Positions 1-9,150 are shown, counted from the stretch's first letter. The stretch: DNA of 64,000 nt from JALOBO01 sp023228225 (GCA_041663585.1 JBAYMN010000001.1:1-64000); one strand, 5' to 3'. The notes: generated by a model from the sequence alone, not told the origin. Translations and numbers: made by a program.

Positions 1-162
1 AGAAATCCGTTAGAAAATGACAAATTTGAGTATAAAATTTAAACAAATTTATAGCAAAAATCATTTAAAAATTAACTTAAATTTATTGAATCCGTTAGGA
101 GAAATTTTTATAGTTATAAAAAATAAAAAGTCCCTAAACACCTTATATTTAGGGACTTGTAG

Positions 163-248
163 TGGTGCCGAAGGCGGGACTTGAACCCGCATGGAATTAC
201 TTCCGCAAGATTTTGAGTCTTGTGCGTCTGCCATTTCGCCACTTCGGC
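163..248 (-). tRNA. tRNA-Leu (anticodon CAA)
   Basis: Complete cloverleaf on the minus strand. The 7-bp acceptor stem GCCGAAG/CTTCGGC is followed by discriminator A and an encoded CCA. The anticodon stem CAAGA/TCTTG encloses loop CTCAAAA, giving anticodon CAA, and there is a long class II variable arm typical of Leu and a normal GGTTCAA T-loop. It lies directly 3' of a truncated second tRNA-Leu. Confidence 0.95.
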
Positions 249-270
249 AAGTGACAATAATATTTGTGGG

Positions 271-320
271 TAACGCGCTGGATTTTGAGTCCGTCGCGTC
301 TGCCATTCCACCACATCGGC
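271..320 (-). pseudogene. truncated tRNA-Leu (CAA), 5' half only
   Basis: Read on the minus strand this begins like a tRNA-Leu, with acceptor strand GCCGATG, a D-arm containing GGAATGGCAGAC and an anticodon loop CTCAAAA (CAA). Only three of the five anticodon-stem pairs form. No T-arm, no 3' acceptor strand and no CCA follow; the sequence runs through an AT-rich 20-odd bases straight into the intact tRNA-Leu. It looks like the decayed remnant of a tandem duplication, or a deletion product between two tRNA genes. Confidence 0.75.
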
Positions 321-324
321 GTGG

Positions 325-360
325 TTGTGTTGTTTTTACCTTTCGGTAAAAACAACACAA
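325..360. repeat. perfect 16-bp inverted repeat
   Basis: Left arm 325-340 and right arm 345-360 are perfectly complementary around a 4-nt TTTC loop. It sits just upstream of the leftward tRNA-Leu remnant and upstream of polA. There is no strong T-run on either side, so it may be a terminator remnant, an operator or a small palindromic element. Confidence 0.8.
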
Positions 361-390
361 GGTTATCTTATGTATTTAGATTTAGTGTCT

Positions 391-425
391 TATGTACTGC
401 AACAAAAAATTTGTTGCAGTACATA
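391..425. repeat. perfect 16-bp inverted repeat
   Basis: Arms 391-406 and 410-425 are perfectly complementary with a 3-nt loop. It is a second independent palindrome 30 bp from the previous one, with unrelated sequence, in the polA/tRNA-Leu intergenic region. Confidence 0.8.
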
Positions 426-586
426 GTAACATATTGGTTAAAATAATTCAAGAGAAATTTTATATATTTTGTTTAAGTTTTATTTTGAATAGTTTTAAAT
501 TTGGTATATACTAATGTATACACATTATTTAAATATAAAAATACAATAGCATAATGTTATTTTTTTAAAAGTAAAGGAGCAAACAA

Positions 587-3175
587 ATGCCTGAACAAAC
601 TTTATTACTAATAGATGGGAACAGCCTTATGTTTAGGGCGTTTTACGCACTACCGCCACTTTCAAATTCTAGGGGCGAGTATGTAAACGCCATTTACGGG
701 TTTACAAATATGCTTGTTAAAATGATCACAGAGCATAAGCCCACACATATAATAGTGGCATTTGATACCGCAAAAAAGACATTTAGAAACGCATTATACC
801 CTGAGTACAAAGCAACAAGAGGTCCAACGCCCACCGAATTAATTACGCAAATACAGCCATTAAAAAACCTATTAAAAACAATGAAAATTGAAATTGAGCA
901 ACGTGAAGGTTTTGAGGGCGATGATATTATTGGCACTTTTTCTAAAAAGTTTAAACAAAAAACTATAATTTTAACCGCAGACCGTGACACTTTACAACTC
1001 ATTGACGACAGTACAGAAGTTTGGCTTACAAAAAAGGGAATATCGGAACTAGAAAGGATTAATGAGGCAACACTTAAAGAAAAATACTTTATGTTGCCCG
1101 CACAAGTTGTTGATTACAAAGCGTTACTGGGTGATGCTTCCGATAATATTCCGGGAGTTAAGGGAGTTGGCGAAAAAACTGCATTATCATTAATTAGTGA
1201 ATACGGCAGTTTAGACAACATATATAAAAATATAGAAAATATTAAGGGCGCTTTAAAGCAAAAATTAATAGAGCAAAAAGATTCCGCTTATTTATCGCAA
1301 AACCTTGCTACAATTCGTACAGATTTAAATTTTGATTGTAATTTTGCAGATGCTGTGTTTGATTTTCCATTTTCGGAAAGTGTAAAGGTGGCGTTTGAAA
1401 AATTAGAATTTAAAAACTTTTTAAAACGCGATGAATTATTTAAAGAGGGTGGCGAAAGTGCAACCATATTAAAATCAAATACCGAAATTGTAGATTTAAA
1501 AAAAGCCACGCAAATAGAAAATTTAATTAGAGATATAAAATTACAAAAATTTTGTGCAATATATATTGATGACAGCGGATTTAATTTTGCATTAAATAAA
1601 GCCAAAAATTATGTGCTTTCTATAAAACAGGATTTACTTGCCGAAAGTGTAAGTTATCCCGAAACTATTGCACAGTTTAAAGATATTTTAGGGGATAGTA
1701 ATGTTAAAAAAGTGGTTTTTGATAGCAAGGCTTTAAAACACAGATTAATTAAAGAAAATGTAGAATTGAACGGTGTGGTTTTTGATGTATCTATTGCATT
1801 ATATTTAATTGATACAAAAATTAAAGCATGGTCAATTGATAATGTATGCAGTTACTACAATTTGCCTGTGCAAAATCTTGCTGCCGAACTTTTGATTATT
1901 AGGGAAAACGCTGAGATTGAACTTAAAAAATATAATTTAAAAAAACTGTATTATGAAATTGAACTTCCGCTTGTAAATGTGTTATTTGATATGGAGCAAA
2001 GCGGTTTTAAAATTGATGTTAACAGACTAGATGAACTTTCCGCAAAATACAAAAGCGAGTTAGATGATTTAACTCAAATGATATACCATCAGGCTGGACT
2101 AGAATTTAATATAAATTCGCCTAAACAACTTGGAGAAGTTTTATTTGATAGGCTAAAACTTAATGCTTCACAAAAAGACCGTTCTACCGGGGTTGATGTG
2201 CTTGATAAACTATACGATAAACACCCAGTTATTCCGCTAATATTGCGTTATCGCAAAATTGCAAAACTTTTAAGCACATACATTGATGGTTTTAAAACTC
2301 TTATTGATCCAAAAACTAATATAATTCACACTATATTTAACCAAACGCTTACCACAACAGGCAGGCTTTCTAGTAGCGAACCAAATTTGCAAAATATTCC
2401 AGTACGCGATGATGAGGGAAGAATATTACGCGAAATGTTTATTCCGCGTGAAAAAAACAATTTATTAATTTGTGCTGACTATTCGCAAATAGAACTTAGG
2501 TTGCTGGCACACTACTCTGGTGATGAAGCGCTTATTCACGCATTTAAAACCGAACAAGATATTCATAGCATAACCGCAGCAAAGGTTTTTAATGTTGATT
2601 TAAAAGATGTAACAAAAGAAATGCGAAGAGCCGCTAAAGCAGTAAACTTTGGCATAATTTACGGTATAAGCGATTACGGACTTTCACAAAACATAGGAAC
2701 ATCTCGTAAATTTGCAAGTGAATACATTAAAAGATATTTTGAAACATATCCAAAAGTTAAAACCTTTATGGATTCTAGCGTAAATTCGGCAAAACAAAAT
2801 GGCTACGTTACAACACTTATGGGCAGAATGCGTAAAATACCGGAAATAAATTCTTCAAATTTTAATATGCGACAATTTGGTGAGCGTGCTGCTATGAATA
2901 TGCCACTTCAAGGTACAGCATCAGACATAATAAAACTAGCAATGCTAAAAGTTTTTAAAGCAATACAATCTGAAAAATTAAAATCAAAATTAATACTACA
3001 AATCCACGATGAGTTAATTGTAGATGCACCAAAAGAGGAAGCACGCCGAATAATTGCACTATTAAAAGAAAATATGGAAAATGTTTTAACGCTTAATGTT
3101 CCGCTAATTGTTGATGTGGACTGGGGTAAAAATTGGTGTGATACTGCCGATGCTGAATTATTAGATGATTTATAA
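587..3175 (+). CDS. polA: DNA polymerase I
   Basis: Family A polymerase of 862 aa for Okazaki-fragment maturation and repair synthesis. Residues 1-290 form the 5' nuclease domain (LLIDGNSLMFRAF at the start, AFDTAKKTFRN near 60, DYKALLGDASDNIPGVKG near 172). The middle region, about 300-460, has the fold length of a 3'-5' exonuclease but no DxE metal-binding motif, so proofreading is probably lost, as in other Firmicute and Thermus PolA. Polymerase motif A (DYSQIELRLLAHYSGD, near 630), motif B (RRAAKAVNFGIIYG, near 679) and motif C (IHDELIVD, near 805) are intact. The start has an AAAGGAG site. No partner gene is coupled to it. Confidence 0.98.
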   Translation: MPEQTLLLIDGNSLMFRAFYALPPLSNSRGEYVNAIYGFTNMLVKMITEHKPTHIIVAFDTAKKTFRNALYPEYKATRGPTPTELITQIQPLKNLLKTMKIEIEQREGFEGDDIIGTFSKKFKQKTIILTADRDTLQLIDDSTEVWLTKKGISELERINEATLKEKYFMLPAQVVDYKALLGDASDNIPGVKGVGEKTALSLISEYGSLDNIYKNIENIKGALKQKLIEQKDSAYLSQNLATIRTDLNFDCNFADAVFDFPFSESVKVAFEKLEFKNFLKRDELFKEGGESATILKSNTEIVDLKKATQIENLIRDIKLQKFCAIYIDDSGFNFALNKAKNYVLSIKQDLLAESVSYPETIAQFKDILGDSNVKKVVFDSKALKHRLIKENVELNGVVFDVSIALYLIDTKIKAWSIDNVCSYYNLPVQNLAAELLIIRENAEIELKKYNLKKLYYEIELPLVNVLFDMEQSGFKIDVNRLDELSAKYKSELDDLTQMIYHQAGLEFNINSPKQLGEVLFDRLKLNASQKDRSTGVDVLDKLYDKHPVIPLILRYRKIAKLLSTYIDGFKTLIDPKTNIIHTIFNQTLTTTGRLSSSEPNLQNIPVRDDEGRILREMFIPREKNNLLICADYSQIELRLLAHYSGDEALIHAFKTEQDIHSITAAKVFNVDLKDVTKEMRRAAKAVNFGIIYGISDYGLSQNIGTSRKFASEYIKRYFETYPKVKTFMDSSVNSAKQNGYVTTLMGRMRKIPEINSSNFNMRQFGERAAMNMPLQGTASDIIKLAMLKVFKAIQSEKLKSKLILQIHDELIVDAPKEEARRIIALLKENMENVLTLNVPLIVDVDWGKNWCDTADAELLDDL

Positions 3176-3229
3176 AATTTAAATTTTAATTTATAGTTTA
3201 AAAACTTGTTAAATTTCATAAAATATAGT

Positions 3230-3808
3230 ATGAAAAATACGAAATTTAGCAGGTTTTTATTTTATTTATTTTCTGCTTTGATGGCGTTTTCAATTTGTGC
3301 CATTTATATTTATGATGCCAAGTTTTATCCTATTGCTTATATAAAACAAATAGAAAAATACTCTACTGAATATGGTGCAGATGGTGCACTAATAACAAGT
3401 ATTATAAATGCCGAAAGCGGATTTAACAGGTATTGTGTTTCATCTTCGGGGGCGCTTGGACTTATGCAAATGCTACCTCGTACTGCCGAATGGGTGGCAA
3501 ATCAGTTAAATGTGATAACTTTTAATACCGAAATGCTTTATAATGCCGATACAAATATTAAATTTGGGACTTTTTACTTTATGTATTTATATAATAAATT
3601 TAATTCTGTTAGCACTGCACTTGCTTGTTATAATGCGGGCGAGGGGCTTGTTGCAAATTGGCTTGATAGCGATTTATATTCTAGCGATGGAGTTAATATT
3701 AAAACCACGCCATATCCCGCCACTAATGCTTATTTAGAAAAAATAGAAAAAAATTTTAATGTTTATAAAACTAAATATTACAGAATCTTAACAAGAATAA
3801 TGAATTGA
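3230..3808 (+). CDS. membrane-anchored lytic transglycosylase (SLT domain)
   Basis: A 192-aa protein with an N-terminal signal anchor (about residues 7-28) followed by a transglycosylase SLT domain. The catalytic Glu is in INAESGFN, with SSSGALGLMQMLP downstream and CYNAGEG near the C-terminal part of the fold, as in the MltC/Slt70-like family. It would cleave the peptidoglycan glycan strand outside the membrane, releasing 1,6-anhydro-MurNAc. An upstream in-frame TTG at 3206 would add eight residues, but ATG 3230 places the hydrophobic anchor normally. No good ribosome site is visible for either start. It follows polA closely and may be co-transcribed. Confidence 0.88.
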   Translation: MKNTKFSRFLFYLFSALMAFSICAIYIYDAKFYPIAYIKQIEKYSTEYGADGALITSIINAESGFNRYCVSSSGALGLMQMLPRTAEWVANQLNVITFNTEMLYNADTNIKFGTFYFMYLYNKFNSVSTALACYNAGEGLVANWLDSDLYSSDGVNIKTTPYPATNAYLEKIEKNFNVYKTKYYRILTRIMN

Positions 3809-3925
3809 ACTGTATAAGAAATTTTGTTACAAGTTAAATTTAAAATAAAGTTTTTGATTAATATATAAGACTTTCTAGTTTTGAACTTTTTATATTGTTT
3901 TAACTTTATAAGTAAAATAATTTAA

Positions 3926-3954
3926 TTGACAAACACTCTGTTTAATGGTAATCT
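3926..3954 (+). promoter_or_regulatory. sigma-A-type promoter of lysS
   Basis: A TTGACA -35 at 3926-3931 and TAATCT -10 at 3949-3954 are separated by 17 bp, 27 bp before the lysS start. There is no room for a T-box leader. Confidence 0.75.
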
Positions 3955-3981
3955 TATAAAAAACATAGAGGTAGGTTACTT

Positions 3982-5466
3982 ATGCGATACAGCGATAGTA
4001 CTGAACAAGATATTTATAAAGAAACAGATATTCGCAAACAAAAAATAGAAACTTTAAAAAAACAAAACATAGTAGTATATGCCGAAAAATTTGAGCGTAC
4101 ACATAAACTTTGTGAAGCACAAAACTTAAATGAGGGCGATGTAACTGCTATTGCTGGCAGGGTAGTGTCCAAACGCGTATTTGGCAAGTTTATGTTTATT
4201 ATATTACAAGATATAGAAGGCAAAATGCAAGTTAGCCTTTCGGTAAACGAAATTGAATTAGAAAAATATGAATCCTTTAAAAATAATGTTGATATTGGCG
4301 ACTTTGTTGGTGTTAATGGTGAAATTTATCGCACAAAAACCGGTGAGTTAACAGTACGAACAAACTCTTATGAACTACTTAGCAAGGCCTTAAAACCAAT
4401 GCCTGAAAAATTCCACGGATTAACGGATATGGAAGCGCGTTATAGACAGCGTTATTTAGATTTAATTTCTAACGATACTGCACGCAAAGTGTTGTATGGC
4501 AGATTAAAGTTTATTTCATTAATTAGAAAATTTTTAAGTGAACATGGATTTTTGGAAGTTGAAACTCCAATTCTTCAAAGTGCGGTTTGTGGTGCAAGTG
4601 CAAAACCATTTATTACAAAGCACAATGCACTTAATATGGAAATGAATTTAAGAATTGCACCTGAAACATATTTAAAGCAGTTAATTGCAGGCGGATTTGA
4701 CCGCGTATTTGAAGTTGCAAAGTGTTTTAGAAATGAGGGTATGGACCAAGCACATTTACAAGAATTTACACAAGTAGAATGGTATGCTAGTTACTGGAAT
4801 TTTGAAGACAATATCAAATTCTTTACTGAGTTTTTAAGATATCTTGTAAAAGAAATGACTGGCAAACTAGAAATAGAAAAAGAAGGCAAAGTATTTAGTC
4901 TTGTTAATGATTTTCCACGAATTAATTATACCGAAACTTTAAGTAAAATTTTAGGATTTAATGTAGTTGAACCTAATACAGTTGAAGAATTAAAAGCCCA
5001 AGTTTTAAAAACCGGTTTATTTAGTGAATACGATTTAAAAGGGCTTGTAACTATTGGGGCGGTTATAGACTTTATGTATAAACGCAAGATTAGGCCAAAT
5101 ATTATTGAGCCAACAATTCTATTTAATTACCCTGCTTCACTTGTGCCACTAGCGCGTAGAAGTGATAGAAATCCAAAATTAATTGAAATGTTTCAGCTCT
5201 TAATTAATGGCGAAGAAATTTGTAAAGCGTATTCAGAATTAGTTGACCCGATTACTCAAAGGGAAACCTTAGAAGAACAAGCAAACGCAAAACTTGCCGG
5301 CGATGATGAGGCTATGGATCTTGATGAGGGGTTTTTGCAGGCTATGGAACACGGTATGCCACCAATTTCTGGATTAGGATTTGGAATAGATCGCTTTATG
5401 TTAATGCTATTTGATCAGCCTTCTATTAGAGATGTTATATTCTTTCCGATTATGAAGGCGGAATAA
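3982..5466 (+). CDS. lysS: lysyl-tRNA synthetase, class II
   Basis: A 494-aa class IIb synthetase that charges tRNA-Lys. An N-terminal OB-fold anticodon-binding domain (about 60-150) is followed by the catalytic core. Motif 2 is seen in FRNEGMDQAHLQEFTQVEW near 250 and motif 3 in GLGFGIDRFMLML near 463. The length is normal for bacterial LysS. The ATG follows a near-consensus AGAGGTAGG site. It is a single-gene unit, with its own promoter upstream and a hairpin downstream. Confidence 0.98.
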   Translation: MRYSDSTEQDIYKETDIRKQKIETLKKQNIVVYAEKFERTHKLCEAQNLNEGDVTAIAGRVVSKRVFGKFMFIILQDIEGKMQVSLSVNEIELEKYESFKNNVDIGDFVGVNGEIYRTKTGELTVRTNSYELLSKALKPMPEKFHGLTDMEARYRQRYLDLISNDTARKVLYGRLKFISLIRKFLSEHGFLEVETPILQSAVCGASAKPFITKHNALNMEMNLRIAPETYLKQLIAGGFDRVFEVAKCFRNEGMDQAHLQEFTQVEWYASYWNFEDNIKFFTEFLRYLVKEMTGKLEIEKEGKVFSLVNDFPRINYTETLSKILGFNVVEPNTVEELKAQVLKTGLFSEYDLKGLVTIGAVIDFMYKRKIRPNIIEPTILFNYPASLVPLARRSDRNPKLIEMFQLLINGEEICKAYSELVDPITQRETLEEQANAKLAGDDEAMDLDEGFLQAMEHGMPPISGLGFGIDRFMLMLFDQPSIRDVIFFPIMKAE

Positions 5467-5515
5467 GCACAGTTAAATTTAGCAGTAGTTTGCTGACGAA
5501 TATTTTATTTTTTCT

Positions 5516-5542
5516 GTGCACATAAAATTTGTTTATGTGCAC
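5516..5542 (+). terminator. hairpin after lysS
   Basis: A perfect 11-bp stem (5516-5526 with 5532-5542) and 5-nt loop lie 49 bp after the lysS stop, followed by a moderately T-rich stretch. It is a plausible intrinsic terminator, though the stem is AT-rich and the T-run is interrupted. Confidence 0.55.
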
Positions 5543-5577
5543 TTAATGTTTTTAGTTTATTACTTTAAGGAGTTTTA

Positions 5578-6729
5578 ATGACAGTAAGTAAAAGAATTGT
5601 ATCATGGATTTTAGTAATAACATTAGGGGTTACAAGTATTGTGGGTGCAATCTTTTTATTTAATGGTGAAGGCTTTTTTAAAACCACCGTTGGTATTTTT
5701 TTTGGCGTTATACCTTATGAACTAAGAGTTTGGGCTAATGATGAACCAGAAGTAACTACTGAGGTTGTAGACACTATAAACGCGCTTAATAATGAAATAA
5801 ATGTAACAACAGAAACTAGTAAATTATATTATCTTAATAATTTAGCCGAACCGTTAGAAAATGTTTATATTAGTTTAGATACTTACAATTTAATTAGTAT
5901 CGCAAAAAGCATATTTTTGAGTACGGAAGGCATTTTTAATCCAGCGATATATCCAGTAGCCGAACTTTGGAATTTATCGGCTGACAGGCTAAGTTTAATA
6001 TTGGGACAAGAAGTAATTAGTATTCCTACTAATGAACAAATAGAAATTGTAATGCAATATTGCGATTTTAACGACTTTACATTAGGACAAGATGAAACTG
6101 GCTATTTTATAAACAAGAACCTTGCCGAAAACAAAATTGAATTAGGTGCCATTGCAAAAGGATATGCGTGCGATTTGGCATATCAAATTTTTTCCGCACA
6201 CAATGTAAAAGGTGCATATTTAGAAATTGGTGGAAATCTTATAACATATGGCGATAAAACCGATGGTTCAAAATATAATATTGCTATACAAAATCCGCGA
6301 ACTAGCGAAGATTATTCCGCTTTTGGGGTAGCCCGCATAGATGAACAAACAATTTCTGTAAGTGGTGATTACAACAGATATTACTATTATCTAGGCGATA
6401 GAGTAAATCATATTATAAATGGGCAGACAGGCTATCCCGTTAATAACAGTGTTATTATGTGCGCGGTACAAAATGTATCTAGTTCAGTTCCTAATTTGTT
6501 TGCTACTGAAAATCTAATGGTTACGCCATACAATTATAGTTCTACTTATGCCGATGCTTTCTCTACTGTACTATTTATTTTAGGCGATCAAGCAAGAACT
6601 TTTGCCATAAATAACGGTTTAAGTGTAATACTTGCTTTTGAAACGGAACTATATACTTACGAATACTTTGCTTCAAGTGGTTTAGATTTCACATTAATTA
6701 ATCAAAATTATGTACAAGTTTTTGAATAG
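5578..6729 (+). CDS. FAD:protein FMN transferase (ApbE family)
   Basis: A 383-aa ApbE-type flavinyltransferase with an N-terminal membrane anchor (residues about 8-28), so it acts on the outer face of the membrane. It would transfer FMN from FAD to Ser/Thr of secreted target proteins with Mg. Family motifs appear in order: GAIAKGYACD near 190, LEIGGN near 214, SGDYNRYYYYLGDRVNHIINGQTGYP read in pieces from 261 to 286, and DAFSTVLF near 325. It begins a tight three-gene operon with a NusG-II domain protein and a Gx transporter. No target protein carrying an FMN-binding DGxSGAT motif lies in the window. Confidence 0.92.
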   Translation: MTVSKRIVSWILVITLGVTSIVGAIFLFNGEGFFKTTVGIFFGVIPYELRVWANDEPEVTTEVVDTINALNNEINVTTETSKLYYLNNLAEPLENVYISLDTYNLISIAKSIFLSTEGIFNPAIYPVAELWNLSADRLSLILGQEVISIPTNEQIEIVMQYCDFNDFTLGQDETGYFINKNLAENKIELGAIAKGYACDLAYQIFSAHNVKGAYLEIGGNLITYGDKTDGSKYNIAIQNPRTSEDYSAFGVARIDEQTISVSGDYNRYYYYLGDRVNHIINGQTGYPVNNSVIMCAVQNVSSSVPNLFATENLMVTPYNYSSTYADAFSTVLFILGDQARTFAINNGLSVILAFETELYTYEYFASSGLDFTLINQNYVQVFE

Positions 6730-6744
6730 TCAAATAGGGGCAAA

Positions 6745-7143
6745 ATGGAAAATTTAGAAAAAATTAAATTTTTTAAAACCAGCAAACCTTGTAAATTATT
6801 GGATATTTTTATTGTGGTTGTTTTGCTTATTTCCGCTATATTTTTATTTATAATTTTCAAACCCGAAAAAGGCACATACATAGAAATTTATGTTGATAAC
6901 GAACTTTATGCTATGTACAATTTAGATACTGATCGCGAAATTGTTATTAATAATAATGGAAACTACAATGTTGTGGAAATTATTGGCGGAAAGGTTCATA
7001 TGAAAGAGTCAAACTGTCAAAACCAAACGTGCGTAGAAATGGGGTACATTGATAGCACAAATTATAAAATTGTATGTGCACCAAATAATGTAATTGTAAT
7101 TGTTATAAATCCTAATGCCGATTATGATGGAATAGCGGGGTAG
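6745..7143 (+). CDS. NusG domain II-containing membrane protein
   Basis: A 132-aa protein with one N-terminal transmembrane helix (about residues 18-38) and an extracytoplasmic NusG_II-type beta domain containing MKESNCQNQTCVEMG, with two Cys around QNQT. This small family is regularly found beside ApbE and Gx transporters in Firmicutes. From memory, an EetA-like role in flavin-based extracellular electron transfer has been proposed for such proteins in Listeria. It starts 15 nt after the ApbE stop, with a GGGG ribosome site, and ends 2 nt before the next gene, so translation is coupled. Confidence 0.85.
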   Translation: MENLEKIKFFKTSKPCKLLDIFIVVVLLISAIFLFIIFKPEKGTYIEIYVDNELYAMYNLDTDREIVINNNGNYNVVEIIGGKVHMKESNCQNQTCVEMGYIDSTNYKIVCAPNNVIVIVINPNADYDGIAG

Positions 7144-7145
7144 AT

Positions 7146-7676
7146 ATGAATAATAGAATTAACTATATTGCCAGAATTGGAATATTTACCGCACTTGCAC
7201 TAATTATGTATTTTGTGGAAAGTATGTTTCCGCCCGTTATACCATTAATACCGTATGCTAAAATTGGGCTTTCAAATGTAGTGTCATTTTTGGCGTTAAT
7301 AATGCTAGGATTTAACAGCGGACTTATAATTGTTGTTTTAAAATGTTTTCTAGGAAGTTTGTTTACAGGCAATATTTTTGCGCTTGCCTTTTCGCTTTCT
7401 GGCGGAATAATGAGTTATTTTGCTATGTTTTTATTGTATAAGTACGCATATAAGCATATGAGTTTGACTGGAATTAGTATTGTAGGCGCATTAGTACACA
7501 ACATAACGCAAGTCATAGTTGCTTGTCTTATGATAAAAAATGTATTCACAGTGATTATTTTACCGTATATGTTAGCATTCTCATTAGTTGCCGGAGTAAT
7601 TACGGGATTAACAGTTTATTATGTAGTGAAAAATTTACCCATAGAAAAATTTGAAAATTCTTTATATGCAAAGTGA
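7146..7676 (+). CDS. Gx transporter family protein (Hpre_diP_synt_I family)
   Basis: A 176-aa integral membrane protein with about five hydrophobic helices, starting RIGIFTALALIMYFVESMFPP and containing PYAKIGLSN, a hallmark of this family. Databases often name it heptaprenyl diphosphate synthase component I, but the topology resembles an ECF-type substrate-binding component, and the polyprenyl role is doubtful. It is the last gene of the apbE operon. EetB of the Listeria electron-transfer locus belongs to this family as I recall it. The substrate is unknown. Confidence 0.85.
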   Translation: MNNRINYIARIGIFTALALIMYFVESMFPPVIPLIPYAKIGLSNVVSFLALIMLGFNSGLIIVVLKCFLGSLFTGNIFALAFSLSGGIMSYFAMFLLYKYAYKHMSLTGISIVGALVHNITQVIVACLMIKNVFTVIILPYMLAFSLVAGVITGLTVYYVVKNLPIEKFENSLYAK

Positions 7677-7729
7677 TTTATATAATACTTTCTAAAAGTT
7701 GCAAGTTAAATAATAATTTGGTTTAGATA

Positions 7730-7787
7730 GGATACGCTAAGTAGTTTAAACGGTGCCACTTTCCGCCTATCCATCAGGTAGGCGGAA
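7730..7787 (+). repeat. modular palindromic repeat, copy E1
   Basis: Located between the convergent Gx-transporter and dinB genes. Positions 7730-7750 match a 21-nt module shared with 19470-19490 (reverse) and 44683-44703. It is followed by ACGGTGCC and then the 27-nt palindrome at 7761-7787, with arms TTCCGCCTATCC and GGTAGGCGGAA. The palindrome ends 3 nt before the dinB stop codon. Confidence 0.85.
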
Positions 7788-7790
7788 CAA

Positions 7791-9014
7791 TCACTCTTTT
7801 AGCGGAACAATATCAATCATCTCATCATCGATAAAATCGCCATCTAAAAGTATGGCGCGTTTTAATGTATCTTTGCCGTATTTATCTTGTAAAATATCTA
7901 TACAACGATTTAAGTCATCTTTTTTTGTAGGTTTTTCTAATTCAAACATACTTATTTGTTCGCTGGAATCATCAGCAATTAAATTGATTGCTGTAATTGT
8001 AAGCGAGCGTATTGATTTATTAAAATTCCAACTTTTTTTTAATAAATCTAATGCGGTTTTTGCAATATCTAAATCGGTATAAGTAGGAGATTTTAGTACA
8101 GTTTGGCGACTAAAACTGTCCATTTCTACATTTTTTATGGCTATTGCTACTCCTGTGCATTTTGTACTATTTATTCTTAATCTTTCAGCAATTTGCTTAC
8201 ATAATCTATATACAACTGGTTTAGCATCAGAAAAATTTTGTATATCTTTTGGTGTGGTTGTTCCGTTACCCACACTTTTAAATTTTGTTTCGGTGGCAAA
8301 ACTTTGCACATTAAAATCATCTTCGCCACGTACCATATTAATCAAATCTTTTCCGTGCTTGCCTAAATAATAGGTAAGTAGTTTTTGATCGGCGTAATAT
8401 AAATCTTTAATAGTGTTAATATTTAATTTTTTTAGTGTTTCGTTCGTATGTCTTCCTACCATAATAAGTGCTTGGGCCGGTAGTGGAAACATAATTTCAC
8501 TAAAATTTTCTTTTGTAACGCAAGTTGTTGCATCGGGCTTTTTATAATCGCTACCGAGTTTTGCGTAAACCTTGGTAAACGACACGCCCACTGATACGGT
8601 AAGTTTTAATTCCCGTTTAATATCTTCTCGTATTTTATCGGCGATTTCTTTACCGCTACCAAATAGTTTTGTGCTTTGGGTAACATCAAGCCAGCATTCA
8701 TCAGGTCCAAAACCTTCTACAAAATTGGTATAGCGGGAATAAATTTCCTTTGCTTTTTTTGAATATTGTTCATAAACTTCGTGATGAGGGGCTACACATA
8801 TTAAATTTGGACATTTTTGTTTTGCTTGCCAAATTACTTCACCAGTCTGAATTCCTAGTTTTTTTGCCGTCATATTTTTTGCAAGTACAATGCCGTGCCT
8901 ATGCCTTGGGTTACCGCATACCGCCAGCGGATAATTTTTGATAGAAGGATTTAAAATACATTCTACCGAAGCGTAAAAGTTGTTCATATCGCAGTGCAAA
9001 ATTACTTTTTCCAC
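7791..9014 (-). CDS. dinB: DNA polymerase IV (Y-family)
   Basis: A 407-aa translesion polymerase. Catalytic carboxylates are seen in HCDMNNFYASVE at the start and in GPDECWLDVT near 102 (SIDE motif equivalent, with the second Asp/Glu pair as DE). A helix-hairpin-helix and little-finger domain follow. A clamp-binding motif QISMFE lies near residue 378, so it probably docks on the beta clamp. The start follows AAAGGAGG. It is a single-gene unit transcribed away from ctsR. The gene ends immediately beside palindromic repeat E1. Confidence 0.96.
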   Translation of the reverse strand: MEKVILHCDMNNFYASVECILNPSIKNYPLAVCGNPRHRHGIVLAKNMTAKKLGIQTGEVIWQAKQKCPNLICVAPHHEVYEQYSKKAKEIYSRYTNFVEGFGPDECWLDVTQSTKLFGSGKEIADKIREDIKRELKLTVSVGVSFTKVYAKLGSDYKKPDATTCVTKENFSEIMFPLPAQALIMVGRHTNETLKKLNINTIKDLYYADQKLLTYYLGKHGKDLINMVRGEDDFNVQSFATETKFKSVGNGTTTPKDIQNFSDAKPVVYRLCKQIAERLRINSTKCTGVAIAIKNVEMDSFSRQTVLKSPTYTDLDIAKTALDLLKKSWNFNKSIRSLTITAINLIADDSSEQISMFELEKPTKKDDLNRCIDILQDKYGKDTLKRAILLDGDFIDDEMIDIVPLKE

Positions 9015-9111
9015 TTTTTTAAATCCTCCTTTATTAATTTATTATACCACAAAATTGCAACTCAAAAAATTATTTTTTATGTAATAATGTTTAAAAATAT
9101 GTCATAAATAG

Positions 9112-9140
9112 TTGACACAAAAAAAGTGTGGTTGTATAAT
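9112..9140 (+). promoter_or_regulatory. sigma-A promoter of the ctsR operon
   Basis: A perfect TTGACA (9112-9117) and perfect TATAAT (9135-9140) are separated by exactly 17 bp. The start site would fall within the CtsR box immediately downstream. Confidence 0.9.
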
Positions 9141-9150
9141 TTGCTTGTAA

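Noticed and set aside
7753..8370. Rightward open frames opposite dinB
   Set aside because: dinB has complete family motifs on the minus strand; the opposite frames have no ribosome sites or recognisable domains.
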